The translations under genes and the position numbers were made by a program. This document shows positions 9,197 to 18,543 of a stretch of 64,000 nt of DNA, piece after piece. The notes beneath the pieces are model-generated. The model saw only the letters and a program-made list of their open reading frames with translations, was not told the DNA's origin and made no database searches. The stretch comes from Pseudomonadales bacterium (GTDB lineage: Bacteria > Pseudomonadota > Gammaproteobacteria > Pseudomonadales > Azotimanducaceae): assembly GCA_028280225.1 (NCBI GenBank), contig JANQMF010000036.1, positions 1-64,000 on the forward strand, in the 5' to 3' direction. The first letter of the stretch is position 1. Every line of letters begins with the position of its first letter.

Positions 9197-11815
9197 ATGA
9201 AAACCGCAGAAGTCAGGGATGCGTATTTAGGCTTTTTTGAAGGCCACGGCCACAAGGTTGTGCCGTCCAGTACGCTGGTTCCCCAGGATGATCCCACCCT
9301 GTTGTTTACCAATGCGGGCATGAATCAGTTTAAGGATCCGTTGCTTGGCCGCTCGAACCCGGGGTATACCCGCGCAACTTCCTCTCAGCGTTGTGTGCGA
9401 GCCGGTGGTAAACACAACGATCTGGAAAATGTGGGATATACCGCGCGCCATCATACCTTCTTTGAAATGCTGGGTAATTTCAGCTTTGGTGATTACTTTA
9501 AAGAGGAAACCATTACCTGGGCGTGGGACTTTGTTACCCAGGTATTAACATTGCCGGCGGACAAGATCTGGGTCACCGTGCACCCAACCGACGATGATGC
9601 CCGGGCTTTGTGGGAAAAGAAGGTGGGTATACCCAAAGATCGGGTAATCAGCTTGGAAGAGAATTTCTGGACCATGGGTGATACCGGACCCTGTGGACCC
9701 TGTACAGAGTTATTCTACGATCACGGTCCGGAGGTTTCTGGTGGTCCGCCGGGTTCACCCGACGAAGACGGGGATCGTTACATCGAATTCTGGAATCTGG
9801 TATTCCCCCAATTTGATCGTTCAGCGGACGGTGAACTGGCCGCGCTGCCACAGCCCGGGGTGGATACGGGTATGGGGCTGGAGCGGGTGACCGCTATTAT
9901 GCAGGGGGTACACAGTAACTACGAAATAGATTTGTTTCGTAACATCCTGCGCCGGGCGGGAGAATTTGCCGGTATCACGGATGAGTCCGCAGTTCTTAAG
10001 AATGCATCACTAAGAGTAATTGCAGACCATATCCGTTCCAGTGCCTTTCTGATTGCAGACGGCATCATTCCGGGTAATGAAGACCGCGCCTATGTCTTGC
10101 GCCGAATTATCCGACGTGCCCTCAGACATGGTTATAAGCTGGACATCCAAACCCACTTTTTTCATCAACTGGTTGAGGTGTTGGTGAATGAGATGGGAGA
10201 AGCATTTCCGGTGCTGGTTGAACGCCAAAAGCATGTTGCGGATGTACTGCGAGGTGAGGAGGAACGTTTTGGCGAAACGTTGAAACAGGGTATGGAACTG
10301 TTGCAAAACCGGTTAAAAGACCTGGCTGGGGATACCATACCCGGCGAGGTTGTTTTTCAGCTTTATGATACTTACGGCTTTCCCGCGGATCTCACCGCGG
10401 ATATTGCCAGGGAAAGGCAACTCAAAGTAGATATGGCGGGTTTTGAAAACGCCATGGAAGCCCAGCGTGCCCGAGGCCGGGCGGCAACCAGCTTCTCCAG
10501 CAGCCTGGGCCAGAAAGTCAACGTTCAACAGCCGGTTGAATTTTCCGGTTATGTTGAGGATACGGATTCTGCTGAGATCCTGGGTTTGTTTTCAGAAGCC
10601 GGGGAGTCACTGGAGTCACTGGCAGCGGGTCACCGGGGTGTGGTGGTTCTGGACAAGACGCCATTTTATGCAGAGTCCGGTGGGCAGGTTGGAGACCAGG
10701 GGCTACTGGCTGCTGATGGTGTTGAGTTTATTGTTGAAGACACCCTGGTGTCCGGTGATCAGCATCTGCACATCGGAGAGCTCGGGCAGGGGCAACTTAA
10801 GCCCGGGGTTCGGGTTAAGGCATCCATTAACCGTGGCCGGCGGGATCACATCAGGCGTAATCATTCAGCCACTCATTTGTTGCACGCCGCACTTCGTCAG
10901 GTCTTGGGTGATCATGTACAACAGAAGGGCTCGCTGGTTAACGAAGAAAAGCTACGCTTTGACTTCTCCCATACCGCCGGTTTGTCCCGGGAAGAACTGC
11001 AACGTATTGAGGATGTTGTGAATAGCCAAATTCGCATGAATAGTGATGTGCAGACACAACTTATGCCTTATGACCAGGCCCTGGCGGAAGGGGCTATGGC
11101 TTTGTTCGGCGAAAAATACGCGGACGAGGTCCGGGTGTTGACCATGGGCCGGGGATATTCGGTGGAACTGTGCGGCGGCACCCATGTCAGCCGCACCGGT
11201 GATATTGGCTTTTTCAAAATTACCGCGGAGATGGGTATTGCAGCAGGTGTCAGACGGGTCGAAGCTGTCACCGGCGATGGTGCTGACGAGTATGTTCGGG
11301 CTCAGCAAGCGCAGCTGACACAGGTTGCGGGGGTGTTGAAGAGTACTCCGGCGGAATTAGTGGAGCGGGTTGGGCAGCTACTTGAAGATAACCGGGAAAT
11401 GAGCCGGCAGCTCAAAACCCTGCAGCAAAAAGCCGCAGCCAGCCAGGGCAGTGATCTGGCCGCCAGAGCGGTTGATGTGGCCGGGGTGAAATTTTTGGCA
11501 GCGACAGTTGAAGGGGACGGGAAAAGTCTGATGCAGACACTCGATACCCTCAAGTCACAGCTGTCTTCCAGCGTCATCATCCTGGCGAACGTGGACAACG
11601 GCAGGGTCAGCCTGGTGGTTGCGGTCAGTAAAGACCTGGCGGCACAAATTCCCGCACCGGCGGTTATGAATGTGGTTGGCCCCGGGGTTGGTGCCAAAGG
11701 GGGCGGAAGGCCGGATCTGGCCCGGGCCGGGGGCGGCAACAATCCACAGGGGATCGATCAGGCTTTTGCTGAGGCGCAAGCCTATATTCAGCAGCAGTTG
11801 ATGGAAACGGGTTGA
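9197..11815 (+). CDS. alaS: alanyl-tRNA synthetase
   Basis: AlaS charges tRNA-Ala and edits mischarged Ser and Gly. The product has 872 residues, the usual size. The class II catalytic core starts at the N-terminus (DPTLLFTNAGMNQFKDPLLG, then ARHHTFFEMLGNFSFGDYFK). The editing domain carries the zinc-binding HSATHLLH, with His at about 556 and 560. The second half of that site is CGGTHV, Cys about 659 and His about 663. The C-terminal oligomerisation domain ends GGGRPDLARAGGGN, also canonical. The ATG at 9197 matches the family start MKTAEVRDAYLGFFEGHGH. lysC starts four bases after the stop. Confidence 0.97.
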   Translation: MKTAEVRDAYLGFFEGHGHKVVPSSTLVPQDDPTLLFTNAGMNQFKDPLLGRSNPGYTRATSSQRCVRAGGKHNDLENVGYTARHHTFFEMLGNFSFGDYFKEETITWAWDFVTQVLTLPADKIWVTVHPTDDDARALWEKKVGIPKDRVISLEENFWTMGDTGPCGPCTELFYDHGPEVSGGPPGSPDEDGDRYIEFWNLVFPQFDRSADGELAALPQPGVDTGMGLERVTAIMQGVHSNYEIDLFRNILRRAGEFAGITDESAVLKNASLRVIADHIRSSAFLIADGIIPGNEDRAYVLRRIIRRALRHGYKLDIQTHFFHQLVEVLVNEMGEAFPVLVERQKHVADVLRGEEERFGETLKQGMELLQNRLKDLAGDTIPGEVVFQLYDTYGFPADLTADIARERQLKVDMAGFENAMEAQRARGRAATSFSSSLGQKVNVQQPVEFSGYVEDTDSAEILGLFSEAGESLESLAAGHRGVVVLDKTPFYAESGGQVGDQGLLAADGVEFIVEDTLVSGDQHLHIGELGQGQLKPGVRVKASINRGRRDHIRRNHSATHLLHAALRQVLGDHVQQKGSLVNEEKLRFDFSHTAGLSREELQRIEDVVNSQIRMNSDVQTQLMPYDQALAEGAMALFGEKYADEVRVLTMGRGYSVELCGGTHVSRTGDIGFFKITAEMGIAAGVRRVEAVTGDGADEYVRAQQAQLTQVAGVLKSTPAELVERVGQLLEDNREMSRQLKTLQQKAAASQGSDLAARAVDVAGVKFLAATVEGDGKSLMQTLDTLKSQLSSSVIILANVDNGRVSLVVAVSKDLAAQIPAPAVMNVVGPGVGAKGGGRPDLARAGGGNNPQGIDQAFAEAQAYIQQQLMETG

Positions 11816-11819
11816 TACA

Positions 11820-13037
11820 GTGGCATTAATTGTACAGAAGTACGGTGGCACCAGCGTTGGTGATCTTGAACGTATTACCGGCGTGGCCAAGCGTGTTGCC
11901 GGTTACCGGCAACAGGGTCACGACGTGGTGGTTGTGGTTTCAGCCATGTCCGGAGAAACGAATCGCCTGACCGCAATGGGAGAAGAGATATCAAAAGGCT
12001 CTCCCAACCCGCGTGAAATGGATGTGCTGACCAGCTCCGGTGAGCAGGTCACCATCTCCCTGCTGAGTATGGCCCTGCAGGGGTTGGGTATTGCCGCCCG
12101 CTCAATGCTGGGTGATCAAGTTGCCATTCGCACGGACTCCGCCCACGGCAAGGCGCGCATCCAGCATATTGAAGTGGACACCCTCCGGGATGAAATCAAA
12201 AGAGGTTGTGTGCCGGTGGTGGCGGGATTTCAGGGTGTGGATGCACAGGGCAACCTTACCACTCTTGGGCGGGGTGGCTCGGATACTTCCGCGGTGGCTG
12301 TGGCATCAGCACTACAAGCGGATGAGTGTGAAATTTGTACCGATGTGGATGGGGTTTATACCGCGGATCCGCGGGTGGTCAAGGATGCTAAACGCTTAAG
12401 CCGGGTTACCTTTGAAGAGATGCTGGAGCTTGCCAGCCTGGGGTCAAAAGTTCTGCATCCGCGATCGGTGGAATTTGCCGGCAGGTACCGCATACCGCTG
12501 CGGGTATTGTCCACCTTTGAACCAGGCCAGGGTACGCTGATTACGATAGAGAACAAGAACATGGAACAACCTATAGTCTCCGGAATTGCGCATGCGCAGG
12601 ATGAAGCGAAAATCACTATCAGCGGGGTGCCGGACATCCCGGGTATCGCCTCAAAAATTTTAGGTCCGGTGGGTCAGGCCAATGTCGAAGTTGACATGAT
12701 TGTGCAGAATACCGGTGCGGACGGCTTAACCGATTTCACTTTCACCGTAAAACGACAGGACTTTGACCGGACCATGTCCCTGTTGAAGCCCGTTGCCCGG
12801 GAAATATCCGCACGGGAGCTCAGCGGTGATAACGAAATTGCCAAAGTATCGATGGTGGGAGTAGGTATGCGCTCTCACGCCGGGGTAGCCACAAGAATGT
12901 TTGACTGTTTGGCCTCTGAGAACATTAATATCCAAATGATCTCAACTTCGGAAATAAAAATCTCTGTTGTAGTAGCAGAAAAGTATATGGAGCTGGCGGT
13001 AAGGGCATTACACTCGGAGTTTGAATTAGAAAAGTAA
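11820..13037 (+). CDS. lysC: aspartate kinase (aspartokinase)
   Basis: This enzyme phosphorylates aspartate, the first step to lysine, threonine, methionine and diaminopimelate. The 405-residue product begins [15 protein letters not shown], the kinase ATP-binding signature. It has the catalytic-domain motifs [13 protein letters not shown] and [13 protein letters not shown]. Two ACT domains fill the C-terminal third ([20 protein letters not shown] and [43 protein letters not shown]). This is the single-function, lysine/threonine-sensitive type. The start is GTG four bases after alaS with no strong ribosome binding site of its own, so coupling to alaS is likely. alaS-lysC-csrA is a conserved order in this bacterial group. 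Confidence 0.95.
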   Translation: MALIVQKYGGTSVGDLERITGVAKRVAGYRQQGHDVVVVVSAMSGETNRLTAMGEEISKGSPNPREMDVLTSSGEQVTISLLSMALQGLGIAARSMLGDQVAIRTDSAHGKARIQHIEVDTLRDEIKRGCVPVVAGFQGVDAQGNLTTLGRGGSDTSAVAVASALQADECEICTDVDGVYTADPRVVKDAKRLSRVTFEEMLELASLGSKVLHPRSVEFAGRYRIPLRVLSTFEPGQGTLITIENKNMEQPIVSGIAHAQDEAKITISGVPDIPGIASKILGPVGQANVEVDMIVQNTGADGLTDFTFTVKRQDFDRTMSLLKPVAREISARELSGDNEIAKVSMVGVGMRSHAGVATRMFDCLASENINIQMISTSEIKISVVVAEKYMELAVRALHSEFELEK

Positions 13038-13101
13038 CCAAGACAGCGGTATCCTGTGGGTGGACGTTGTGAAGTGCGGGACAGCAGAAAGGAGAAGGTG
13101 T

Positions 13102-13293
13102 GTGCTAATTCTGACTCGCAGGATCGGTGAAACGTTGATGATCGGCGATGATATAACCGTAACCGTGCTCGGGGTAAAGGGCAATCAGGTTAGGGTAGGT
13201 GTCAATGCCCCAAAAAATGTCGGCGTCCACCGGGAAGAGATATATGATCGAATCCAGAAGGAGGAGCCAAAGACAGCCAAACGTTACGAGTAA
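13102..13293 (+). CDS. csrA: carbon storage regulator CsrA
   Basis: CsrA is a small RNA-binding dimer that represses or activates translation of many mRNAs by binding GGA motifs. The reading frame is open further upstream, but the family start (MLILTRR) fixes the GTG at 13102. AAGGAG precedes it with a 7-base spacing. The protein has 63 residues: [54 protein letters not shown]. The RNA-contacting residues near the N-terminus (Leu4, Arg6) and the VHREEI segment are present. It follows lysC by 64 bases. Confidence 0.96.
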   Translation: MLILTRRIGETLMIGDDITVTVLGVKGNQVRVGVNAPKNVGVHREEIYDRIQKEEPKTAKRYE

Positions 13294-13728
13294 CGGGCTC
13301 GTATTTACTGATTTACATCAAAGTGCAAGAGGTGGGGGGCTCTTGGTGAGGCTTGCGGGTTTTGACCTAGCTGGTTTTGGTCCGGCTTGTTCTGGTGTAA
13401 CTTATTCCGGTATAGATTTGTCTTGGTCTAGGCTGATCCCGGTTTGGACGGTAGACGGGTGCCTGGTGATTTAGTGGGGTATGCCTTGACCTTACTGTAG
13501 TGCCATTCAGGTCATCAGCATAGATGCCGGTTCAAAGTAGTCTGCTTACACAGCGGAGGCTGGGCCCTGCTTGTCGGCAATTTCTTAACCTGATCCACGA
13601 CATCACCTACAGACGCTGAACATCGGTGGCCGTAACCTGGGCTCCGGGTTATGGGTGATCAGGTCATGTTTGGTGAATTTTGTTCCGGTACTTATTCAAG
13701 TTGGGTGGGCCTGCAAAGGTGTTGCACC
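13294..13728 (+). other. non-coding gap between csrA and the exporter operon
   Basis: This 435-base stretch has no convincing gene. Related genomes often carry tRNA-Ser and tRNA-Arg after csrA, but no cloverleaf is visible here. The longest local ORF with an ATG inside the gap is 31 codons (13524-13619). It has no double-glycine leader, so it does not look like a cargo peptide of the exporter. The next gene's frame is open from 13651. A weak ACGAG/CTCGT stem overlaps the csrA stop. Confidence 0.5.
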
Positions 13729-14535
13729 ATGCGTTACCTTGCACCCGTCACCCGCAACAAGCAGCAATTGAATAAAATTGCTCACTTAATGGCGCTGTTG
13801 TTAGGGGAATCGCCACACCAGGCCTGTTTGCTGTCCCGCCGCTGGGCACAATCCATGCGGCGTATCGAACGCAACTGGCAACAAGCCGTTTCCTTGTCTT
13901 TAAATCGTGCCCTGTCCATGGCGGACCTGCTGCACAGCAACGAAACCGAGCAGTTAGTACACTACCTGCGTACCCAACCCCAGGGTATCGTCCTGGTCAG
14001 CCTGCATATGGGTGACTATCTCATTGGTCTGTTTCACATCCTGCGTCATCTGCATGGGCGCCGGATTTTTATCGTCCGCCGCAAGGCCGCAAGCGCTCAG
14101 GAAACAGGTGCCTTTGCCAAACTTAAGGAATATGGTCTGCAAACCGGGGTTATTCGCAGTTATCACCCGGCGGCGGCGCTGCAGGTGCATCGAAGCCTGT
14201 GTCAGGGACACGTGGTGGTGATGTTATACGATCTGCCCGGTACCTTTGGTACAACACTTAATCTTCAGTTCCTGGGCCAACAGGTCGCCTGGGTAAAGGG
14301 CCCGGCGGCGGCCGCCGCCATGGCCAGGGCTGTCCTGGTACCCTGCATCACATACCGGCAAGAACGGTTGCGCTGTGCCCTTTTGCCGGTTTCCTCTCCG
14401 GTGGGTACGGGGCAAATTCAACAAAGTGCCCAACAACTTGCGGATTGGGCTACGGTTTATGTCCGGCGTTATCCGGATCAGTGGCTGCACTGGCACCTGG
14501 TACCCGAAATGGTGGTGGGCGGGAAAATTGGCTGA
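13729..14535 (+). CDS. LpxL/HtrB-like acyltransferase in exporter operon
   Basis: The 268-residue product resembles the lysophospholipid/lipid A acyltransferase superfamily (LpxL/HtrB type). Visible signs are the His-containing block IVLVSLHMGDYLIGLFHILRHL, then IFIVRRKA, FAKLKEYGLQTGVI, and HVVVMLYDLPGTFGTTLNLQFLGQQVAWVKGPAAAAAMARAVLVPCIT. The last block matches the family's substrate/phosphate region. In classical members the His is followed by an acid five residues later (HxGxxE); here that position is Leu and an Asp is at +3, so activity is uncertain. No membrane anchor is obvious. The gene overlaps the HlyD gene downstream, so it is part of the exporter operon. It could acylate the exported peptide or a membrane lipid; both are inferences. 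Start uncertain: 13651 is also in frame. Confidence 0.6.
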   Translation: MRYLAPVTRNKQQLNKIAHLMALLLGESPHQACLLSRRWAQSMRRIERNWQQAVSLSLNRALSMADLLHSNETEQLVHYLRTQPQGIVLVSLHMGDYLIGLFHILRHLHGRRIFIVRRKAASAQETGAFAKLKEYGLQTGVIRSYHPAAALQVHRSLCQGHVVVMLYDLPGTFGTTLNLQFLGQQVAWVKGPAAAAAMARAVLVPCITYRQERLRCALLPVSSPVGTGQIQQSAQQLADWATVYVRRYPDQWLHWHLVPEMVVGGKIG

Positions 14536-15781
14536 ATCATCGTTATTCCGCCGCGAAGCGGTGCATTTTGCGGGCCAGTGGTTTTTGGGCGGACGAACCC
14601 TGGTGCAACCGCTGTCACTAAAAGCGCTCACCACTCTGATCGCCACCCTGTGTTGCACCGTGGCGGTTTTCCTCAGTCTCGGTGAGTACGCCCGTAAGGA
14701 AACTGTTTCCGGTTATCTTGAGCCGACCACCGGGTTTGTCGACATTTATAACAACAGCAACGCCAACGTGGTGCAACAGGTTTATGTGCAAAACGGTCAA
14801 TGGGTTGAAAAAGGTACCCCTCTGGTTGAACTGGCCAGTCCCCAGGCCCGGCTTGATGGACAGGATGTGGGGGTAGCAATTCTTGCTGAACTTGAGTCCC
14901 GGGAAAACAGCGTTGTCGAACAGCTCGAACAAAACGAGATCTATTTTGAGCGCGAGGCCGCCCGCCTGGGACAGCAGGAACAACAGCTTATGGCGGAGCT
15001 TGTCCAGCAACAACAGCTGCGTACGCTCCAACAGGCTCGAGTAGGGGTAAACGCGCAGATGCTCTCTGCGATGAACAAGTTGCGCGCCACGGGTGGTGTG
15101 TCCGAATTCCGTCTGCTGCAGGTCACCGCGGAAAAGTTAGAGCAGGAAAAAGAGATGGTTACAATCACCCAGAGGTTGGCTCAGTTGGATTCGGCCTTAA
15201 CCTCGCTGAGGGTTGACCTGGTGCAATTGCCGGGTGAGCGCTTACGCCGGGCTTCGCAACTGTGGCTGCAAAAGTCCACCATCCGGCAGCAAATTCAAGA
15301 GACCGCAGCTCAACGTGAGCGTTTGATTCTGGCACCGGTCAGTGGTGAAGTGAGCGGTTTACAAGCCCATGCCGGCGTCAGCGTGGTCCCGGGCTTACCC
15401 TTGCTTTCCCTGGTGTCGAACAGCGCCAATTTACACAGTGTGCTTCTGGTACCCAGTACGGCCGCCGGATTTTTAACACCAAACCAGCCTGTGCGCCTGA
15501 TGTTTGATGCCTATCCCTACCAGCAGTTTGGTACCCACCCGGCGGTGTTGCAATCGGTTTCCGCATCACCCATTGCAGCCGGGGATTTGCGCGCCCCAAT
15601 ATCAGTCCAGGGCCCTGTATTTGTTGCCAGCGCAGCACTGAGCAGCAATCGCATTACGGTCATGGGGGAGTCCAGGCTTTTGCAGCCGGGCTTGTTATTG
15701 CGTGCGGATATTGTTCTGGAAAAACGCTCGCTATTCGATTGGTTGCTGGCACCTTTGTATAGCCTGCGCGGGCGTACATAG
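14528..15781 (+). CDS. HlyD-family periplasmic adaptor of peptide exporter
   Basis: This 417-residue membrane fusion protein links an inner-membrane ABC exporter to the outer membrane. From the TTG at 14528 the order is: short cytoplasmic segment with SLFRREAVHFAGQWFLGGRTLVQPLSL, one membrane helix at about residues 33-52, the first half of a lipoyl/barrel domain (VVQQVYVQNGQWVEKGTPLVEL), a long coiled coil rich in Gln/Glu, and the second lipoyl half (LILAPVSGEVSGLQAHAGVSVVPGLPLLSLV). A beta-barrel domain closes the protein. The pattern is that of colicin V/microcin-type adaptors (CvaA-like). It overlaps the genes on both sides. No outer-membrane TolC partner is encoded nearby. Confidence 0.85.
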   Translation: MAESSLFRREAVHFAGQWFLGGRTLVQPLSLKALTTLIATLCCTVAVFLSLGEYARKETVSGYLEPTTGFVDIYNNSNANVVQQVYVQNGQWVEKGTPLVELASPQARLDGQDVGVAILAELESRENSVVEQLEQNEIYFEREAARLGQQEQQLMAELVQQQQLRTLQQARVGVNAQMLSAMNKLRATGGVSEFRLLQVTAEKLEQEKEMVTITQRLAQLDSALTSLRVDLVQLPGERLRRASQLWLQKSTIRQQIQETAAQRERLILAPVSGEVSGLQAHAGVSVVPGLPLLSLVSNSANLHSVLLVPSTAAGFLTPNQPVRLMFDAYPYQQFGTHPAVLQSVSASPIAAGDLRAPISVQGPVFVASAALSSNRITVMGESRLLQPGLLLRADIVLEKRSLFDWLLAPLYSLRGRT

Positions 15782-17901
15782 TGCGCTTCGGCGGCAAACG
15801 GCTTAAACCCATGTTGCAGGGTGAAGCGGCGGAGTGTGGGCTTTGCTGTGTTGGCATGCTGGCCGACTACCACGGCTATTCACTGGATCTGATCACTTTG
15901 CGGCAGAAATTTAACCTTTCTCTGTCAGGTGCGTCATTGCGTCAGATCATGGACATCTGTGTGGGCCTGAAGCTCACTCCGCGCCCCTTAAGATTAGAGT
16001 TGAATGACTTAAAACACCTGCAACTGCCCGCCATAGTCCACTGGAATCTGAATCACTTTGTTGTGGTCAAACGGGTGAGTTTGCGCCGGGTTGTTGTCCT
16101 GGACCCTGCGGTGGGTGAACGTGTGTACAGCGTGGCGGAATTTGGGCATCGGTTCAGCGGCATTGCCCTTGAAGTTAGCCCTCGAATAGATTTCTCAGCG
16201 GGTGAAGACAAACAAACCTTAAAGCTGTCTGCCTTTTTCCGCGGGGCTCGGGGTCTGGCACCGGCGTTGATCCAAATTCTTGTTCTGTCCGCTCTGATTC
16301 AGATATTTGCCTTAGCCACACCTTTTTATATCCAGGTGGTGGTTGACGATGTGTTAATCAAAAACGACAGTGATCTGTTGAATTTACTGGCGCTGGGTTT
16401 TTTGGCCCTGACGCTGTTTTCCGTTGCTACAAAAACCCTTCGCGGTTTTACGTCCTTATATCTGGCCAATCAACTCAATTACAACGTTGGCAACAGTGTA
16501 CTGTTCCACCTGTTGCGTTTGCCGTTAATCTACTTTGAAAAACGTCATCTTGGAGATGTGATTTCCAGGTTTGGCTCTACCGGACCCATTCAGGAATTTA
16601 TAACCTCCGGCGCGGTTGCGGTAGTGATTGATGGTGTACTGGCGGTATCAACACTTGCACTGATGTGGATCTATGCGCCGGGGTTAACCGGTGTTGCGGT
16701 GGGTGCCTTGATCTTGTACTGCTTATTTCGGCTGGCGCAATACCGGCCGTTGATGCTGGCCCAACAGGAGTCTATCAACGCCGGTGCCAAACTCGATTCT
16801 CATTTTATGGAAACCATAAGAGCGCTTGCCGGGGTCAAGAATGCCCACCGCGAGGTAGAGCGGCAAACTCAATGGCAACATTACTTTGTTGATAGCATCA
16901 ACACTGAGGTCAAGATTGGGCGTCTGACCCTGTCTTACGAAGCCATCAATAACACCCTCACCGGGTGTGAATATGTACTGATTGTGTATTTGGGGGCGCT
17001 GGAGGTTCTGGGTGGTTCCATGACCGTGGGGATGCTGTACGCTTTCCTGGCCTACCGCAGTCATTTCAGTAACGCAGGCGTATCTCTGGTCAACACGACC
17101 ATCCAGTTTAAAATGTTGCGTCTGCACCTGGATCGTCTGGCGGACATTGTAAACACCGGGCAGGAAACCGGATTATCGACGGACAGTGCTTTTTCGCTGC
17201 CGTTAACGGGGCAGTTGGGAGTACGGGAATTGGCCTTTCGCTATAGTCCCGGCGAACCGGCAATTTTCAAAAACTTTAATCTGGAGGTACCGGCAGGTCA
17301 GTTTGTTGCCATATACGGGCCTTCTGGGGTGGGGAAATCCACCTTGTTAAAGAACCTGATGGGACTGCTGCAACCCACTGACGGTTTAGTCACGCTGGAC
17401 GGTCATCCGCTGAAAACTTTGGGGATAAAGTCGCTGCGGATGCATTCGGCATCGGTGCTGCAGACGGATCGGTTGTTTTCCGGGGGAATACGAGAGAATG
17501 TATCCTTTTTTGACAGGCTTGCCGATCGCCAGAAAATTATTGATGCCTGTAAGCTGGCCTGTGTCCATGATGAAATCATGGACACCACCATGGCTTACGA
17601 AACCCGGATTGGTGATATGGGCGCTTCGCTGTCTGCGGGACAACAGCAACGTATTTTGATCGCCAGGGCGTTGTACCGCCGGCCCAAGTTTTTTTTCCTG
17701 GATGAGGGCACCGCCCACATTGATGCACCCCGCGAACGTCAAATTATGGAAAACTTGCGCCGTCAGCAGCTCACCTGTATATACGTCACCCACAGTTTAG
17801 AACTGTTGAAATACGCAGATCAGGTGGTTTATTGGCAAGTGCCGGACCAACCCCAGGTTGTGTCGCGCTCCGGATTGGCTGAGGTTCTGCGTCAGTCCTA
17901 A
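15781..17901 (+). CDS. C39-peptidase ABC exporter (microcin/bacteriocin type)
   Basis: This 706-residue protein combines leader peptidase, membrane and ATPase parts, as in CvaB/PCAT exporters that cut double-glycine leaders and export the peptide. The C39 domain has Gln13 and the catalytic Cys19 (QGEAAECGLCC), His92 (NLNHFVV) and Asp108 (VLDPAVGERVYSV), so it should be active. About six membrane helices follow. The ATPase has Walker A GPSGVGKS at 513-520, signature SLSAGQQQRILIARAL, and Walker B FFFLDEGTAHID. The GTG start overlaps the stop of the adaptor gene. No candidate cargo is seen within a few kilobases. It converges with the kinase gene, overlapping by four bases. Confidence 0.92.
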   Translation: MRFGGKRLKPMLQGEAAECGLCCVGMLADYHGYSLDLITLRQKFNLSLSGASLRQIMDICVGLKLTPRPLRLELNDLKHLQLPAIVHWNLNHFVVVKRVSLRRVVVLDPAVGERVYSVAEFGHRFSGIALEVSPRIDFSAGEDKQTLKLSAFFRGARGLAPALIQILVLSALIQIFALATPFYIQVVVDDVLIKNDSDLLNLLALGFLALTLFSVATKTLRGFTSLYLANQLNYNVGNSVLFHLLRLPLIYFEKRHLGDVISRFGSTGPIQEFITSGAVAVVIDGVLAVSTLALMWIYAPGLTGVAVGALILYCLFRLAQYRPLMLAQQESINAGAKLDSHFMETIRALAGVKNAHREVERQTQWQHYFVDSINTEVKIGRLTLSYEAINNTLTGCEYVLIVYLGALEVLGGSMTVGMLYAFLAYRSHFSNAGVSLVNTTIQFKMLRLHLDRLADIVNTGQETGLSTDSAFSLPLTGQLGVRELAFRYSPGEPAIFKNFNLEVPAGQFVAIYGPSGVGKSTLLKNLMGLLQPTDGLVTLDGHPLKTLGIKSLRMHSASVLQTDRLFSGGIRENVSFFDRLADRQKIIDACKLACVHDEIMDTTMAYETRIGDMGASLSAGQQQRILIARALYRRPKFFFLDEGTAHIDAPRERQIMENLRRQQLTCIYVTHSLELLKYADQVVYWQVPDQPQVVSRSGLAEVLRQS

Positions 17902-18392
17902 TTGTTGAAAATAAGCACATTTCTTAAGCGTTGCTCCCGGGCGTCGGGACTCTGCCAGGCGTTGTCAGCAATTTCAAAAATCTCCTCGGAGACAGTCATT
18001 CTGAAAGTGGCACCTTGTTCCTGATTGCGTTGTTGTACACGGCGCCAACGCTCTTTCTTGGGCGCGTCCAGGACATGCACAATCAATTCAAGTTCAGCCT
18101 GATCCACGCGGGTATAAAAATCCTCCCGCTCGGCCAAAGTCACCAGACCCAGCTCCAGCACCACATCGACACCATTGCCGGCCAAGGTTTGTGCCACCAG
18201 CCAGATCTGCTCCACACAGCGCCGTTTACGTTCTAAGTACCAGTTCAGGAAACCGGTACCGGGGCGGTCGGGACTGAACAGGGTAACCATCCACTCGTCC
18301 AGATTCAGCAGCGCACAGGTTTTGCTTTTGGCCAGTTTGGCGGCGTAGGTCGATTTTCCGGCGCCTACCGGGCCTTCGATGAGGTAAAGCAT
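17898..18392 (-). CDS. small P-loop kinase-like ATPase
   Basis: The 164-residue product is a compact nucleotide-binding protein of the AAA_33/zeta-toxin-like kinase fold. Walker A is at the very start (MLYLIEGPVGAGKSTYAAKLA), which fixes the ATG at 18392 although the frame is open upstream. Further segments are LLNLDEWMVTLFSPDRPGTG, VDVVLELGLVTLAEREDFY and HVLDAPKKERWRRVQQRNQ, the last typical of the lid/adenine region of small-molecule kinases. It ends with WQSPDAREQRL. The substrate is unknown. It is last on the minus strand after the MFS gene, with a 151-base gap, and converges with the exporter operon. Confidence 0.75.
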   Translation of the reverse strand: MLYLIEGPVGAGKSTYAAKLAKSKTCALLNLDEWMVTLFSPDRPGTGFLNWYLERKRRCVEQIWLVAQTLAGNGVDVVLELGLVTLAEREDFYTRVDQAELELIVHVLDAPKKERWRRVQQRNQEQGATFRMTVSEEIFEIADNAWQSPDAREQRLRNVLIFNN

Positions 18393-18543
18393 AATGGAAC
18401 CCGCAATGATATTTGCTGCAGTGTATGCGGATTGTTTCTTTGACGGCAGTCTGCTACTTTGTGATCTCTTATTCCGCCTGTCGCCGGTCTGTATCGGGTG
18501 CATCCTCCCGCCGCAACCTTTCGCCGCATCCTTCCACCACTGC

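Noticed and set aside
13199-13474. 91-codon ORF overlapping the csrA end
   Set aside because: Most of its start overlaps csrA in another frame and the tail is low complexity without a family match.
13524-13619. 31-codon ORF upstream of the exporter operon as possible exported peptide
   Set aside because: No double-glycine leader, no clear ribosome binding site, composition not peptide-like.
13294-13650. tRNA genes after csrA as in Pseudomonas
   Set aside because: No acceptor, T-arm or anticodon pairing could be found on either strand.
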